Assembly (NCBI RefSeq): GCF_003254395.2
Contig: NC_037651.1
Coordinates: forward strand, 2,852,001-2,916,000
Direction: 5' to 3'
Length of the DNA stretch: 64,000 nt
Origin: Apis mellifera
Lineage: Eukaryota; Arthropoda; Insecta; Hymenoptera; Apidae
Part shown: piece after piece, positions 13,300-24,480 of the stretch
Numbering within the stretch: position 1 is the stretch's first letter
Layout of the letters: each line of letters opens with the position of its first letter
Position numbers and translations under genes: made by a program
Notes under the pieces: generated by a model
Told to the model about the DNA's origin: nothing
The model's input: the letters and a program-made list of their open reading frames with translations, nothing else
Databases searched by the model: none

Positions 13300-13950
13300 A
13301 ACAAGACATCAATCCCCTCCCTCTCTCTCTCTTTCTCGCGCGACAAAAGCATCCCTTCCTCTCTCTCCTCCCCTCCTCTCTTCACCCGTCCAAAAATACT
13401 CGCGTCTATTTCGAACCGCGTGACTCTCTCCCACTCTTAACCGAGACTCCCAACCAAGTATACACGCTGCGTGTTCTGCTCTCCCGATAGGGCGTCGCGA
13501 CGCCCGCGCTTTTTCGGTGGCCGGCGCCCGGCGACCCGACGCTGACCGGCGCCAGCGACCAAGCCTCGCCTCCTGCTAGCCGGATAACGGGGGCTGCTCG
13601 CAAGCAACCGCCTGGATGCTTCGTCTTACCGTCGAGACCATCTCCTGGAATCGCCTCTCGCTTCCCCCTTTCCTCCCCCCTCGAGAAGAAACGATCGAGG
13701 GAAAAAAAGAAAATGGGAGATGGACGAAGCGGAAGACGACATCCATCCCTCGAGAGGGTGGTCGAAGCGTACGTGTGTTTGAACGCGTATTGAAACGTTG
13801 TTTCTCTCTCTCGCACCCTCCCCTCCTCCTAGTGTCTCGTCGAGAGGGGTTCTCGTCACGTTTTATTGTATTGGATGTATTGGATAGGTGGATGCTCCCC
13901 TGATAGGTGGTCGTGGCACGCCCCGAACATGTAGTACACACGTTTGATTT
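13300..13950. promoter_or_regulatory. GC-rich island containing the TCGCGA palindrome
   Basis: A pyrimidine-rich edge leads into a strongly CpG-rich core (about 13,480-13,610) with repeated CCGGCGCC strings. It carries one minus-strand copy of the GCGTCGCGACGC element. No core promoter could be assigned. Open frames overlap on both strands and look like islands of high GC rather than exons. Confidence 0.35.
13477..13503 (-). repeat. TCGCGA element, copy 1 (minus strand)
   Basis: The exact 12-bp palindrome GCGTCGCGACGC is at 13492-13503. Read on the minus strand, it is followed by CCTATCGGGAGAGCA (13491 down to 13477). This matches the tail of the copies at 16,696 and 17,921 with a few substitutions. 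Function unknown. Confidence 0.7.
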
Positions 13951-15524
13951 TGATTTGGTGGATTTGTGGGGAAGGGATGCTGGGCTTTTAGGATTTTGAG
14001 AATGAAGGGAGAGAATTATTGAGAATTTGGAAGCTAAGTAGTGATTAGGATATTTTTATTTTGATTTGTAATTAATTGAGTTAAAATTTGTGAATTATGG
14101 AATTATGGTTTAAGAGTGTTTTTTTTTTAAATATTTGTAATTGATATATATATAGATATATGTAGTTGTAAATTAATTTGAAATGAATGAATGGAAAGAG
14201 AAAGAGATCTGGATTAACTTGTGAATAGATTTTGTATTGATATATCAGATTGTTTTTAACTTTAATTGGATTTGATTGGAAAATTGATGAATAATTGTGA
14301 TACTATTAAATGCAAAAAATAGCTATTAAATAATTAGATATGAAATTGTAAAAGAATGTACGATCTTGAAGTCATAAATAATTTAAGTTAAATGTCTTAA
14401 TCATCCTCAATTAAATTCAATCTTATAATTAGAAACTCAGTGAAAGAGATATAAATTTTTTATTGAATTTTATCAAAGACTATTTCCATTTCGTTATGAT
14501 AGTTAAAAATTGAATTATCAGAACATTTCAATAACTGTTAAATTAGTTCTATGTATTTGGAAATATATAATTTGAAGAATTTATGAGATAATTTGTCTAT
14601 GAGATTATTTTTACCTTATATTTCAATCCTTGTTTGCTTCCTATCATCTCTTTGTTATTTGTAACATTTAATTAAAAAATGAACATATCATATTCATTAA
14701 CCTGGCACAACTAATATTGATATATTAATATTAAATATAATTAATCCTAAAGTGAAAGAAAATATTGAATAAAGTAACACAAAAAAAAAAATTCAAATAA
14801 CAATATATTCAACTTGTTAGAAATTATTTATCCCTTCTCATTTCAAATTGATAAATAGAAAAATTTTATTCAAGATATAATAAATAATTTTTAATAATAT
14901 ATTGACTGTACATGTTAATTATACACGCACATTAAATCCACAAAAACTAATTACAGAACGGTTCTCGCATTCAAGTGATAGAAGTCGACTACTGTCTGTC
15001 CATGGGATTCTCATTCTACTTCTCTCTTTATCCTTTATTAGGGCCGAAAGGCAGGAGCTTATAAGGCTCCTCCGAAGGATAAAGCAATTCTTCTCGCCTA
15101 TATTCCCTACATACACCCTCGATACCTATCATACGATCCTGGTAAAAAATTCTTACGAACGACGCCAATGGCAAAAATGTTGGCTTCGATTGGAAATGAT
15201 GCGCAAGTCTCTTACCCTATTTACCAATAGCGTGCAACGTTCTCCATTCCAAGTAAGGAAACTTCTATTCAAACTAAGATCTGAGATTTACCTATTATTT
15301 AATTTTTACTTTTATAAATAATTGAAATATTGTTATTTAATTTGAACCCTAGATATTGATTGAACAATAGTTAAAAGTATTATCCAAATATAAAATCAAA
15401 TTTTCAAAATAATTAATATTCTACAATCTTACAAATTAAATAACAATAAAATAAAAACACCATCGAATAATTTTTTAGTGATGCATTAAAGTTATTATCT
15501 AAAGAATGATTTTTTTTTAATTAT
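13951..15524. other. AT-rich region left of the mitochondrial insertion
   Basis: AT-rich with a short GC-richer island near 14,960-15,260. That island holds an open frame (+) and the hairpin listed separately. Its composition does not look like a conserved protein and I could not place splice sites that make sense. Confidence 0.4.
15026..15084 (+). other. Nested inverted repeat (hairpin)
   Basis: The outer arms CTTTATCCTT (15026-15035) and AAGGATAAAG (15075-15084) are perfectly complementary over 10 bp. Inside them AGGAGC and GCTCCT form a 6-bp stem with a 7-nt loop. The remaining asymmetric left side includes GGGCCGAAAGGC. It could fold as RNA. It does not carry the CTGATGA core of a hammerhead, and it matches no miRNA I know. 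Confidence 0.5.
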
Positions 15525-16160
15525 TCAAATTTATTTATTTATAGACCGATATTAATATTTTTTTTATCATTAGTTATGTGAATTTTATATCCTTGATTTG
15601 GATTAATATATTTTATTGAATTTAGAATTTTGTTTATATTATTAGTTTTAGGTTTAAGAGTTTATCCTGTTTTGTTTGTTGGATGAATTTCTAATTGTAA
15701 TTATGCTATTTTAGGATCAATACGATTAGTATCAACAATAATTTCATTTGAAATTAATTTATTTTTTTTAGTATTTAGATTAATAATAATGGTTGAAAGT
15801 TTTTCATTTAATGAGTTTTTTTTTTTCAGAATAATATTAAATTTGCAATTTTATTATATCCATTATATTTAATAATATTTACTAGAATATTAATTGAGTT
15901 AAATCGAACTCCATTTGATTTAATTGAGGGTGAATCTGAATTGGTATCTGGTTTTAATATTGAATATCATAGAAGAATATTTGTATTAATTTTTTTATCT
16001 GAATATATAAATATTATATTTATAAGAGTTATTTTAAGATTAATATTTTATAGATTTAAATGTTGATCAATTAAATTTATTTTAATTTATTTATTTCATA
16101 TTTGTTTAATTATTTGAATTTTACCTCGAATTCGATATGATAAATTAATGAATTCCCGCA
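15525..16160 (+). pseudogene. Nuclear mitochondrial insertion (NUMT) of ND1
   Basis: Read with the invertebrate mitochondrial code (TGA=Trp, ATA=Met, AGA=Ser), the segment encodes an internal and C-terminal part of NADH dehydrogenase subunit 1. Hallmarks include a VYPVLFVGW-type helix, SNCNYAILGSIRLVSTMISFE, and the highly conserved ELNRTPFDLIEGESELVSGF. The N-terminal third is missing. A T tract at 15816-15826 is 11 nt long where the two flanking frames require a multiple of three, so the frame shifts there. In the nuclear code the segment is full of stops. It is a dead copy. Both ends fade into AT-rich DNA, so the borders are approximate. Confidence 0.93.
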
Positions 16161-16634
16161 TAAAATATATAAAAGATGAAGTCTACTTATCAAAAAATTA
16201 AATCAATATTTCAATTAATTATATAAACTCCATGAAAAAAAAAATAAAAGAAATTCGTCAAATTTATACAGAAACTGAAACCCAACCTCCAATCCAAGAG
16301 AAGAAAGCTCGAGGAGAATTCGAAAGGGTTCGAGTGGCTCTATACACGTTCCTGGGCGAAGGGGTTGGGACGCCGACACGGCATGATGGGCGCCTGATGC
16401 GGCGCCAGCTCGTCTCTCGACCTGGTCGCACAGGTGTGCCAGCCGCCCGCCCTCCGCCCCCGAAGACGTCACCTCGACGGCCGCTGGAAGAGGACGGTGA
16501 TCGACGTACGACGTCGACGTGTCGATGATCCCGACGAGAGGTGCCCACCTGTCGCTCACCGCTTGTCGCGGCTCGGTCACGACGAGTTTCGTGAGCCGGC
16601 TACCAGGAACGCGGTGGAGCTCGGCCGAGCTTCG

Positions 16635-16646
16635 GCGTCGCGACGC
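16635..16646. repeat. TCGCGA element, copy 2 (palindrome only)
   Basis: Exact GCGTCGCGACGC followed by TGGCCGGCG rather than the usual tail. It lies 61 bp from copy 3. Confidence 0.65.
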
Positions 16647-16695
16647 TGGCCGGCGTCTGGCGTGGACGGCGGCGTCCCGTGGCGCCAGTCCTCGG

Positions 16696-16725
16696 GCGTC
16701 GCGACGCTTTACCAGGAATGCATAC
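16696..16725 (+). repeat. TCGCGA element, copy 3 (full)
   Basis: Exact palindrome at 16696-16707, followed by TTTACCAGGAATGCATAC. With copy 4 it gives the best view of the element: palindrome, then a pyrimidine-TA-CAGG tail. Confidence 0.75.
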
Positions 16726-16800
16726 GTCGATGCCGGTTGACGGTCGAGAGAGGATGGGGTTGGATGGCCGAGATTAGAAGATTTTTGATTGTAAGATTGT

Positions 16801-16997
16801 AATTGTAAATTGTAATACAGTTTTGTTAGAAATAATATTTTTGTCGTACTCGATATCGTAACGATTTGTACGTGTGAATAAAATGTATGAATTTTTATTA
16901 TTCAATTACTTAATTTCTAATTATTTTTAAAACAATTTATTAATCGTATCAAATAATTGTCAATAAAGGCAAGAGTCACGATTTAAGATTGCTGTTT

Positions 16998-17055
<58 letters not shown>

Positions 17056-17480
17056 CTAAACAGTCTGGAAGTGGAATGGACCGAAAGCGAGAGACAGTAC
17101 GAGGTTTAAGTAGAAGTGGCACGTCATACGACAGCCATCATCTCACGTCTAACAACTTGGAATATATACTGGATAAGGGAAAAAATTGTTAAAATAAAGT
17201 ATTAATTACCTATCAACAACTACTCAAAAATTACACATTTATCACACATCCTTAATTAATCTATTTCTATTCCTAATTTTATTTTATTCCTCTCTCATCT
17301 CGCTTCAAATTAACACGATCGAATTGTTTCCTCTTTAAATGAAACCAAGGAAATGAAAACACGTTACAATAATCTTTCACAAAAAAGAAAAAGAAAAAGA
17401 AAAAGAAAGATAATAATAATAATTCCTTCTTGATCTCTTTTCCCACTCCAATCCAATCGTTCACCAATTATCTTCCCTCC
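16801..17480. other. AT-rich spacer with an (AT)n run
   Basis: No gene seen. It contains the long AT dinucleotide repeat listed separately and A-rich/G-poor tracts near 17,380-17,410. Confidence 0.5.
17001..17053. repeat. (AT)n microsatellite, about 26 units
   Basis: An uninterrupted AT dinucleotide run bracketed by CTGTTTA on the left and TAAACAG on the right. The whole block is therefore self-complementary and can extrude as one long hairpin. Confidence 0.95.
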
Positions 17481-17920
17481 CCCGATAAGATTAATCTCCC
17501 CACCCCGGCTCGAAGCAGGGGAGCAACAAGCCAGGCCGCAATCGCAACAATCGCGGGATCAATATTTGCCCGGCGAGCAAGAGAGAGATAACACAACCGA
17601 TACACACCGCCTCGATTCCCTTGCCGCCGCAGCCCTATAACGAGGCTGGCTTCGTTAAAAAAAATTGTTAAAAACAAAAAAGAAGAGGAAACGAAAAAAA
17701 CGGCGCGGATCAATACTCGTTCGAACTCGGCGACAACCTTCCTCCTCCCCCTTCACCCTCCCTCACCGACTGCACGAGAAAAGAAAGGGAGAAACGCGCG
17801 AGATAAGTAAAAATCCTTGGACGACGCGTCACGTTCCCTGCCTACGAGGAATCCGCGATCCACGGGGAAGAAGCGGGCCACGGAGAAAGCGCCCCTGAGA
17901 AAGCTCAGCGGCGCCCTAGG

Positions 17921-17948
17921 CTCGCGACGCTTTATCAGGGAAGCATGA
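17921..17948 (+). repeat. TCGCGA element, copy 4 (full)
   Basis: CTCGCGACGC followed by TTTATCAGGGAAGCATGA. The palindrome is slightly degraded on its left arm, while the tail is the closest to consensus. Confidence 0.7.
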
Positions 17949-18254
17949 CGGGGCGGGTGGAACGAACGTCAGTCTCGACGACGTTCTGACGGAGCTGCCC
18001 GTCAAACGGAAGACGTCGTCTGACGTACCAATGGAACAGGGGAGCACGCGCGCCGCGGAGCTCGACTGCGCTCGAGAGCTTTCCCGTCGAGCTTTCTCTC
18101 CCTCCTCCTCCCCCCTGGGCAAGCGTTCCTTCGGCGCAGAAGGAGGGGGTGCGCGAGGACGGCGTCGAGAGGCCGCTCGGCGACGTCCTCCGCGGACAGG
18201 AGAACAACAGCCGGCCGGGAGGATGCTTCGGGGGGGGGAGTTTCTCCTGAGAGA

Positions 18255-18266
18255 GCGTCGCGACGA
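18255..18266 (+). repeat. TCGCGA element, copy 5 (one mismatch)
   Basis: GCGTCGCGACGA, 11 of 12 bases matching the palindrome, with no adjacent tail. A tail-like CAGGGGAGCACG lies about 35 bp downstream. Confidence 0.5.
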
Positions 18267-18322
18267 GCGTCGTTACGGCGAGGAATCGGAGCAGGGGAGC
18301 ACGAGCGCGGTGGAGGTCGCCG

Positions 18323-18334
18323 GCGTCGCGACGC
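18323..18334. repeat. TCGCGA element, copy 6 (palindrome only)
   Basis: Exact GCGTCGCGACGC followed by CCCCGCGTTC. It is preceded by the tail-like string and GCGGTGGAGG. Confidence 0.65.
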
Positions 18335-18470
18335 CCCCGCGTTCAATTTTAGATTCGTGGCCGGAGTTGGAGGGGTGCGCGCCGCGTGATGGGTGGCGGA
18401 AACTGGGAACACGCCCACGGAGGCACGGCGTGCGCGCAGGGAGATGATACACGACGTGGGTGGTGGTGTA

Positions 18471-21400
18471 CGATAGATTTTTGGAGAGGTGGGGGATGGT
18501 GGTTGAAGGGGAAGAGTGTGGACGGGTAATGGGTCAGTGGATTTTGTACGAGATAATTTATTCGAATTACGAATTCGTTTAATAATAATTTGTCTTTTTA
18601 GATGATTAGGGGAATTGGTAATTAGGCTTTGAGATTTATTTTGTCTAGGACAAAGTTTTTCTAATTGTTGAAAAAGTTTGCGTTTCTTTTCATGGAGGAA
18701 TATTGATAATTGTTTCTTCTTATTTTCAAAGTAAATTTTTGAAAACTTGTTGATAAATAGTTTGATATTTTTCCCTTAAATTAAATCTTAAAAATCTTCT
18801 CTTTATTCCAAGTGTTCATCTTTACTTTAAAATTAGTTATAATATACTAGTCTGATTAATAGAATGTACATGAAAATTGTATAAATCATAATTTAAAAAA
18901 AAATCCAAGATTCAAATTCTACAAGAAGAAATCGGAAAAATCGATTAAGAATTTCCCCTTTTCCTCAAATATCTCAAACACCATCACCAAATACTCGAAG
19001 TTAAAACCCACATCATCTCTATTCCACGTGGCAGAGCTTTCAAGCTCTTCGAACTCCTCGATTTTTCCTATCTTTTAGGGAAAAACTTGGGGAAAACTGG
19101 AACTATTCTACTCAAACGCGAAATTCTACGCGCCTTGTAAGCGTTCGCAGCTCCTAGGAACGGAGGATCGATGGGAAGAAAAATTGTGTCCAACGTCCCC
19201 ATCCGAATTTCTGTCGACACCCGCGTTTCCTTCGACCGCGCCACGGTTTTCGTTAAATCGCGAGCCCGTCGCGTTGCCCACTCCAAAAGTTAGGGGAGCT
19301 TTCCACCTTGGCTGTTCTATCAGGATCGCATGAACGCGCGGCGCATATAAATATATCGCGACGAGCTTACGAGCTTTCAAAGCTTGCGGTCGGTAAGCGC
19401 CGCGACGCCGTAGCAGGGTATCATGGACGCCAGGTGGAGAGGACTGGCTCTCGTTCGTATCGATTTGATTTCCTCCGTTTTTCCCCCAGACAGAAGCCTT
19501 TCAACCAATTCTTATTCGAAAGCTATACAAGTGAGTCGAAGTTTTACTCGATTGAAGTTTCGTAGAACCATGCGTGACAAGTAACGCGTGTTCTTCCAAA
19601 GTTGAAGTGAAAATTAGGAATTAAAATTAGAGGAGCGAAGAAAAAATCGTGAACGATTATTCTGGGAATTTTAGCCAATTGTACCCATGAATATTTTAAT
19701 TGTGAATGTTTGTACACATGTTTGTAACTAGTGGACGAGTATACTCGGTTTTAGAAGCGTTCGATCAGTGACTCACATTCGGATGTAACAGGATAGCACG
19801 AAGAATGAGAAACATCCCTTTGTCGTTGGCCAAGTGTTGTATAAATGGACATTGATTGTGTGACAATTATCAAAGAATATATATGTATATAAAATTGTAT
19901 CAGAATTCTGAAATATCATTGATAAAATTTAATCTATTTCGATATAGATTATTAAAACTAATTGTTCTATAATTATAACAAGATCCTTGAGATGCCTATA
20001 GAAAAACTGTTTGAATATATTTTCAGTAAAAAACGAATGATTTTAATCAAAGGAAGGCGAAAATAAAAGATGCAATACCTGGAAACGAATAACAATCGAT
20101 TCAGAGAGCACTAGCTTATGTAAAACGTTTCGAGCACGTAATCGAGGACGCGTGGACACGTGGGCCTCGATTTTTATTCCGCGATTTTCCCGATGTTCAA
20201 AGGGGACAAAGGAGAGCGGAAATTGCCTCGGTCGGAAGTTAACTCCCCGACTAACTAAACTTCGTTTCTCACGTGTGATGATACGATTCGATCAACACTC
20301 GACAAGCCTGATTACAGCACGCGATACGGGCAACACGCCCAATTCTGATCTTATCATTCATTCGGCATCCTGTATGCGCCAAAACTTGTATAATTGAAGC
20401 AGGATCAATGAGATGAATTAAACGAACGTGATTCTTCTTCGTATAATTAATTTTTTGAATTGCGTTTGATTTAATTTGATTGATAAATCTTTTTTGAAAC
20501 TGGCGATTGAAATGATTCGTTGTTAAAATTTAAGAGGGTAGAATTTTCGGAAAAGTTGCACGAATTCTCTTAAATAATCTGATTAATTTCATTTAATTAC
20601 GAATACACGCGTCGCCATTAAAGAATCAAAATTGATATCACAATTTTCCTTTAAAAAATCATCGAAGTGCAAGCGTATATTCATTTAAATTTAATCATTC
20701 GAAGCTATCTTCGCTCGCACAACAGAATAATTAAACTTCAGAAGGATTATGTATAATTAAACTTCGAATTCATCTTCGGTAGAATCATTTTCCCCCCCCT
20801 TAATGAGGTAACAAATTAGCTTAATTGAATTAAAGGAGCCTCGCAACAACAAATATTCTTGTTAAAAACTCTATCGAAAAGATATTCATCGAAATTTTAA
20901 TTGCGGTTCACGTATGAAGAATTAATAACACTTGTATCAAACTGTGAGTTTACATCTCGCTCTTATATATAACTTGCAGTTATAAATATCGCAAAAACTT
21001 ACGAAACACCGACAAAATAAAAATATTGAAACCTGTTTTTCGCTCCCTTTTTTTTTTTACTTTCATTAACTCGATCCTACTTTTTTTAAATGAAGTTGAA
21101 ATAATCAAAAAGTAAAAGAAATTTAATTCAATCTCAATATTTATATATATATAAAACTGAAATAATTCAAGATCCCTTGAAACGCAATGAGATAAATCCT
21201 ATTTCCAAATATCTTTCGATCCTTCTTATTCAAATTCTTTAAAAAAAAAAAAATATATCCTTTCACCTTTCATTCTTGAAAACTTTCTATTGAAAAGGCC
21301 GCAGGTATGCGAGGATACGTGATCGAGGTATCGAAACGAGCTCGACGAGAAAGGGGGAGAGATAAGAGGCGAGGAAAAACGGTTTGCGTGTAAGAAGAAA

Positions 21401-23397
21401 CCGCGTTAAAGAGCGGTGCCCGTGCATAAATCATCTTAAAGCGCATTAATTTGCCCCCCACTTACGTACGCGTATTAATATATGGATAGTCGAGAGCGAT
21501 ATACTCGAGATGGTATGCGGCCAAAATGGGAACAATTTTTGGCCAACCGTTTGTTCTCTCCACGGTGATAACGTGAACATCTGCTAAATGTCTTCTGCGA
21601 CGGGATTATGAAATTATAACTCCTTTCTAGCGGAGTGGAAATGTTCGAGGGGTTGAGGGCACCCATGTTTTTACGATAGGGTGGATTAATGGTCGCTCGA
21701 GACACATACTTAATAATATCGTAGCGTGGCGAGCTGTTGTATGTCTCACATTGTATGTTTTGTACACGGGAATGTATGATCTTTTGGAATAAATTTGTCG
21801 AAAGCACGGATGAGAAAAATTGTCTCAAGCGTTTAATTAATTATTTGTTTCGCGTAAAAAGGGAAATAAGATTTTTGTTGTCGTATTCGCACTCACCTTC
21901 TTCAACAATACTTGTGACGTGTTAGCATTCTTCTGTAACAAAGAGACAAGAATTATTTTAATCGTATGCTAAATTTTCTGTATTAAAAATATTTAATCAT
22001 TATGGATAATAGAATATAATTAATTTATATTTTTTGCATAATATCTTTAGGGGATAAATTTTGAAACAATGGAAAAAACCAAAGAAACGAGTTTAAAAAA
22101 ATTTCGTGTTCACTCTGTACGAGCTGTTCAGATAAATCGCGCCCATTTGCATTACACACGAGCGGGGATTCTCGTGAATAGTGCTTTTTAACGAGCTTCA
22201 TTAAACGACAAGACACGGGAGGCCAGATAAATATCTCGAATTATGAACTTCCTCATTAAATAGCCGAAAACATTTATAAAGAATTCAATTTTGAACGTAA
22301 GAAACGTGACCGCCATGCATAATTATCCTAAATCTTTCTGTTATCGATACGGCAAATTAATCGATTCTCGCGTTATCGCACCAGCGTTCAGAAAATGTAT
22401 GCGTATTCCATCTTTCAAACATCGTGAAATAAATTTCGTGAATGAAATTCACGAGTATTCCTCGATGCTGTAATTTTTGCAAGATTTATCGAACAACATC
22501 TTCAATAACACATGTTGTGATACATTTATGGAAACGCAAATCCTGTGCATGAAAAACAGGTAAAGAAAAAATAGGATGAAATTAATTTTTAAACTTTAAG
22601 ATAGAATAAAATTGCAAATGTTTAATAATTCCATTATTTTGTTATGCAAAAAATTCTCAGGAAAAATTGTATTTGAAACAAGTGAAGAATGAATTTTCAA
22701 AACCATTTTCTTTTTTTTTTTAATAAAAGAAAGGCAAGGATCACATATTCGGATACAGAAAAAAACTGGTTGAGAAACGCTGGCTTACATCAACAACAAC
22801 TACAAAGTATCCAGAGATGAAATGCAATTACCGTCCAATCCCATCGAATCGAAAACACCACGTTCGACTTCGAGAACCGGCACAATAAATCTCGCCACCT
22901 TTCGGAAATCATTCTCCCATTCACCTTTAAATTAAATCGCCACCAGGAAGAATACCGATTCGAACAGGTTTCTTCGAAGAAAGAGGAGGAGGAGGAGGGG
23001 AAAAATCGTCGATCTCTGATTACCAAAAAACAATTTCACACTTTCGCCAAAAGAGCGAGATGTGGCCTTTTCAAGAGCCATCATCTTTCGACCGATCGAT
23101 TAGAGAGAGGCCGTGCAAAACGAAAGGAATCGAGTTCCCTCGCTTTCTCCATTCCGCAACAAAATGGGCCAGGGGGCACGTACACTTTGCGGGCCCTTGT
23201 AATAAAACTTTAACGGACGCGTCCCTTCTCCGGGAACAACCGGGATACGCGATCCGCCGTATTCCGCCAGAAGCGATGGCCTTCTTCCCAAACGATTTTC
23301 GATCCTTGGCTTAACGGAAGAATTCTAAAATTACGACCGGCTTCGAACGACTGTAAAGAATAATTATACCGAGTTATGTCGAGTTATTTCAAACTTG
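18471..23397. other. AT-rich intergenic region
   Basis: No supported gene. GC-richer patches occur at about 19,030-19,480 (containing copy 7 of the TCGCGA element), 20,130-20,360, 21,290-21,470 and 23,040-23,310. The last is open on both strands but lacks splice signals or a recognisable protein. Confidence 0.4.
19398..19431 (+). repeat. TCGCGA element, copy 7 (diverged)
   Basis: GCGCCGCGACGC (11 of 12) followed by CGTAGCAGGGTATCATGGAC. The tail aligns with copies 3 and 4 at TA, CAGG and the CATG region. Confidence 0.6.
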
Positions 23398-23979
23398 GAT
23401 TATTAATTCGATAGAATTTATATCACAGATTAATAATATACTGTTTTATACGAAACATTGTATATAATGGAATTATATCGAAGCAAGAAAATTGGAGGCA
23501 ATGGAGCTTGGAGGATTATTTTTCTGCATTCTAATAATTCGATAGAATTTATACTACTTTTACACCACAAATTAATAAATCGTTTCAATGTCTACGAACT
23601 CTGTTTTATACGAGACATTGTATATAATGAAATTGTATCGAAGCAAAAAAATTGCATTCTAATAATTCGATAGAATTTATACTACTTTTATAAATTAATA
23701 AATCGTTTCAATGTCTACGAACCCTGTTTTATACGAGACATTGTATATAATGAAATTGTATCGAAGCAAAAAAATTGCATTCTAATAATTCGATAGAATT
23801 TATACTACTTTTATACCACAAATTAATAAATCAATGTCTACGAACTCTGTTTTATACGAGACATTGTATATAATGAAATTGTATCGAAGCAAAAAAATTG
23901 CATTCTAATAATTCGATAGAATTTATACTACTTTTATAAATTAATAAATCGTTTCAATGTCTACGAACTCTGTTTTATA
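23398..23979. repeat. Tandem repeat of about 122-131 bp, nearly five copies
   Basis: The landmark CGATAGAATTTAT recurs at 23409, 23540, 23668, 23791 and 23913. It is each time followed by a conserved AT-rich body ending in GTCTACGAACTCTGTTTTAT. The first copy is the most diverged and the last ones are nearly identical. No coding potential. Confidence 0.93.
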
Positions 23980-24439
23980 ATCAGAACACAAATTTTTAGA
24001 GAAATTGCACGAATGAACGATAGCTTTGTCGAGAAACTGTCTCGAGAACGGATATTTTCCTTCTGTACGCTCGTTCGTCGCCGTTCCACGTTTATATAAA
24101 CATAAACGTGTCCCCTTCCTTATTCCTTATTTACTTAAACGCGACTTGCCTCGTTCGATAAATTTCCATACTTTTGTCGCGCAACACGATTCGAAACATA
24201 ACGTACGTAAACATAACGATTTCAGATCTCTATCTTTCTTGATGCGCGTCTTGGTGGGGAGAAGGGGAGAGAGAAAGAGACGAGAAATGACGGAAAGGGA
24301 GGAAGGAAAGTGGAGGGAGGGGCGAGGGGAGGGAAAAATTAGCAACAGCACGTTTCAAGCCGCGCAATAATTCCCAAGGCGCGTGTTACGTTCGCTGGTC
24401 CACCGTGTTTTCATTCTTTTCTTCTTCTTCTTCTTCTTT

Positions 24440-24480
<41 letters not shown>

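Larger units (their letters stand above)
16300..16800. promoter_or_regulatory. GC island carrying two TCGCGA palindromes
   Basis: A strongly CpG-rich block begins within about 150 bp of the right end of the NUMT. It includes ACGTC-rich text (16,500-16,560) and two exact GCGTCGCGACGC palindromes. A CTACCAGGAACGCGGTGGAG string (about 16,599-16,618) resembles the tail half of the element without the palindrome. No gene assignment is possible. Confidence 0.35.
17481..18470. promoter_or_regulatory. Largest GC island, with three TCGCGA copies
   Basis: About 1 kb of CpG-rich sequence holds copies 4-6 of the palindromic element. Two related strings, CAGGGGAGCACGCGCGCCGC (about 18,039) and CAGGGGAGCACGAGCGCGGT (about 18,292), look like free tail halves. 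A run of nine Gs lies near 18,230-18,238. Long frames on both strands reflect GC content. I see no defensible exon boundaries. Confidence 0.35.

Noticed and set aside
14902..15321. A 139-codon + frame next to the mitochondrial insertion
   Set aside because: Basic/hydrophobic mixture without a recognisable domain, no good acceptor, and it begins from TTG.
15510..16200. A functional nuclear ND1 gene
   Set aside because: It needs mitochondrial codons, lacks its N-terminus and has a frameshift.
23060..23314. Overlapping frames on both strands in a GC-richer patch
   Set aside because: Both strands are open for about 80 codons because the patch is poor in stops. There are no splice signals and no known family.
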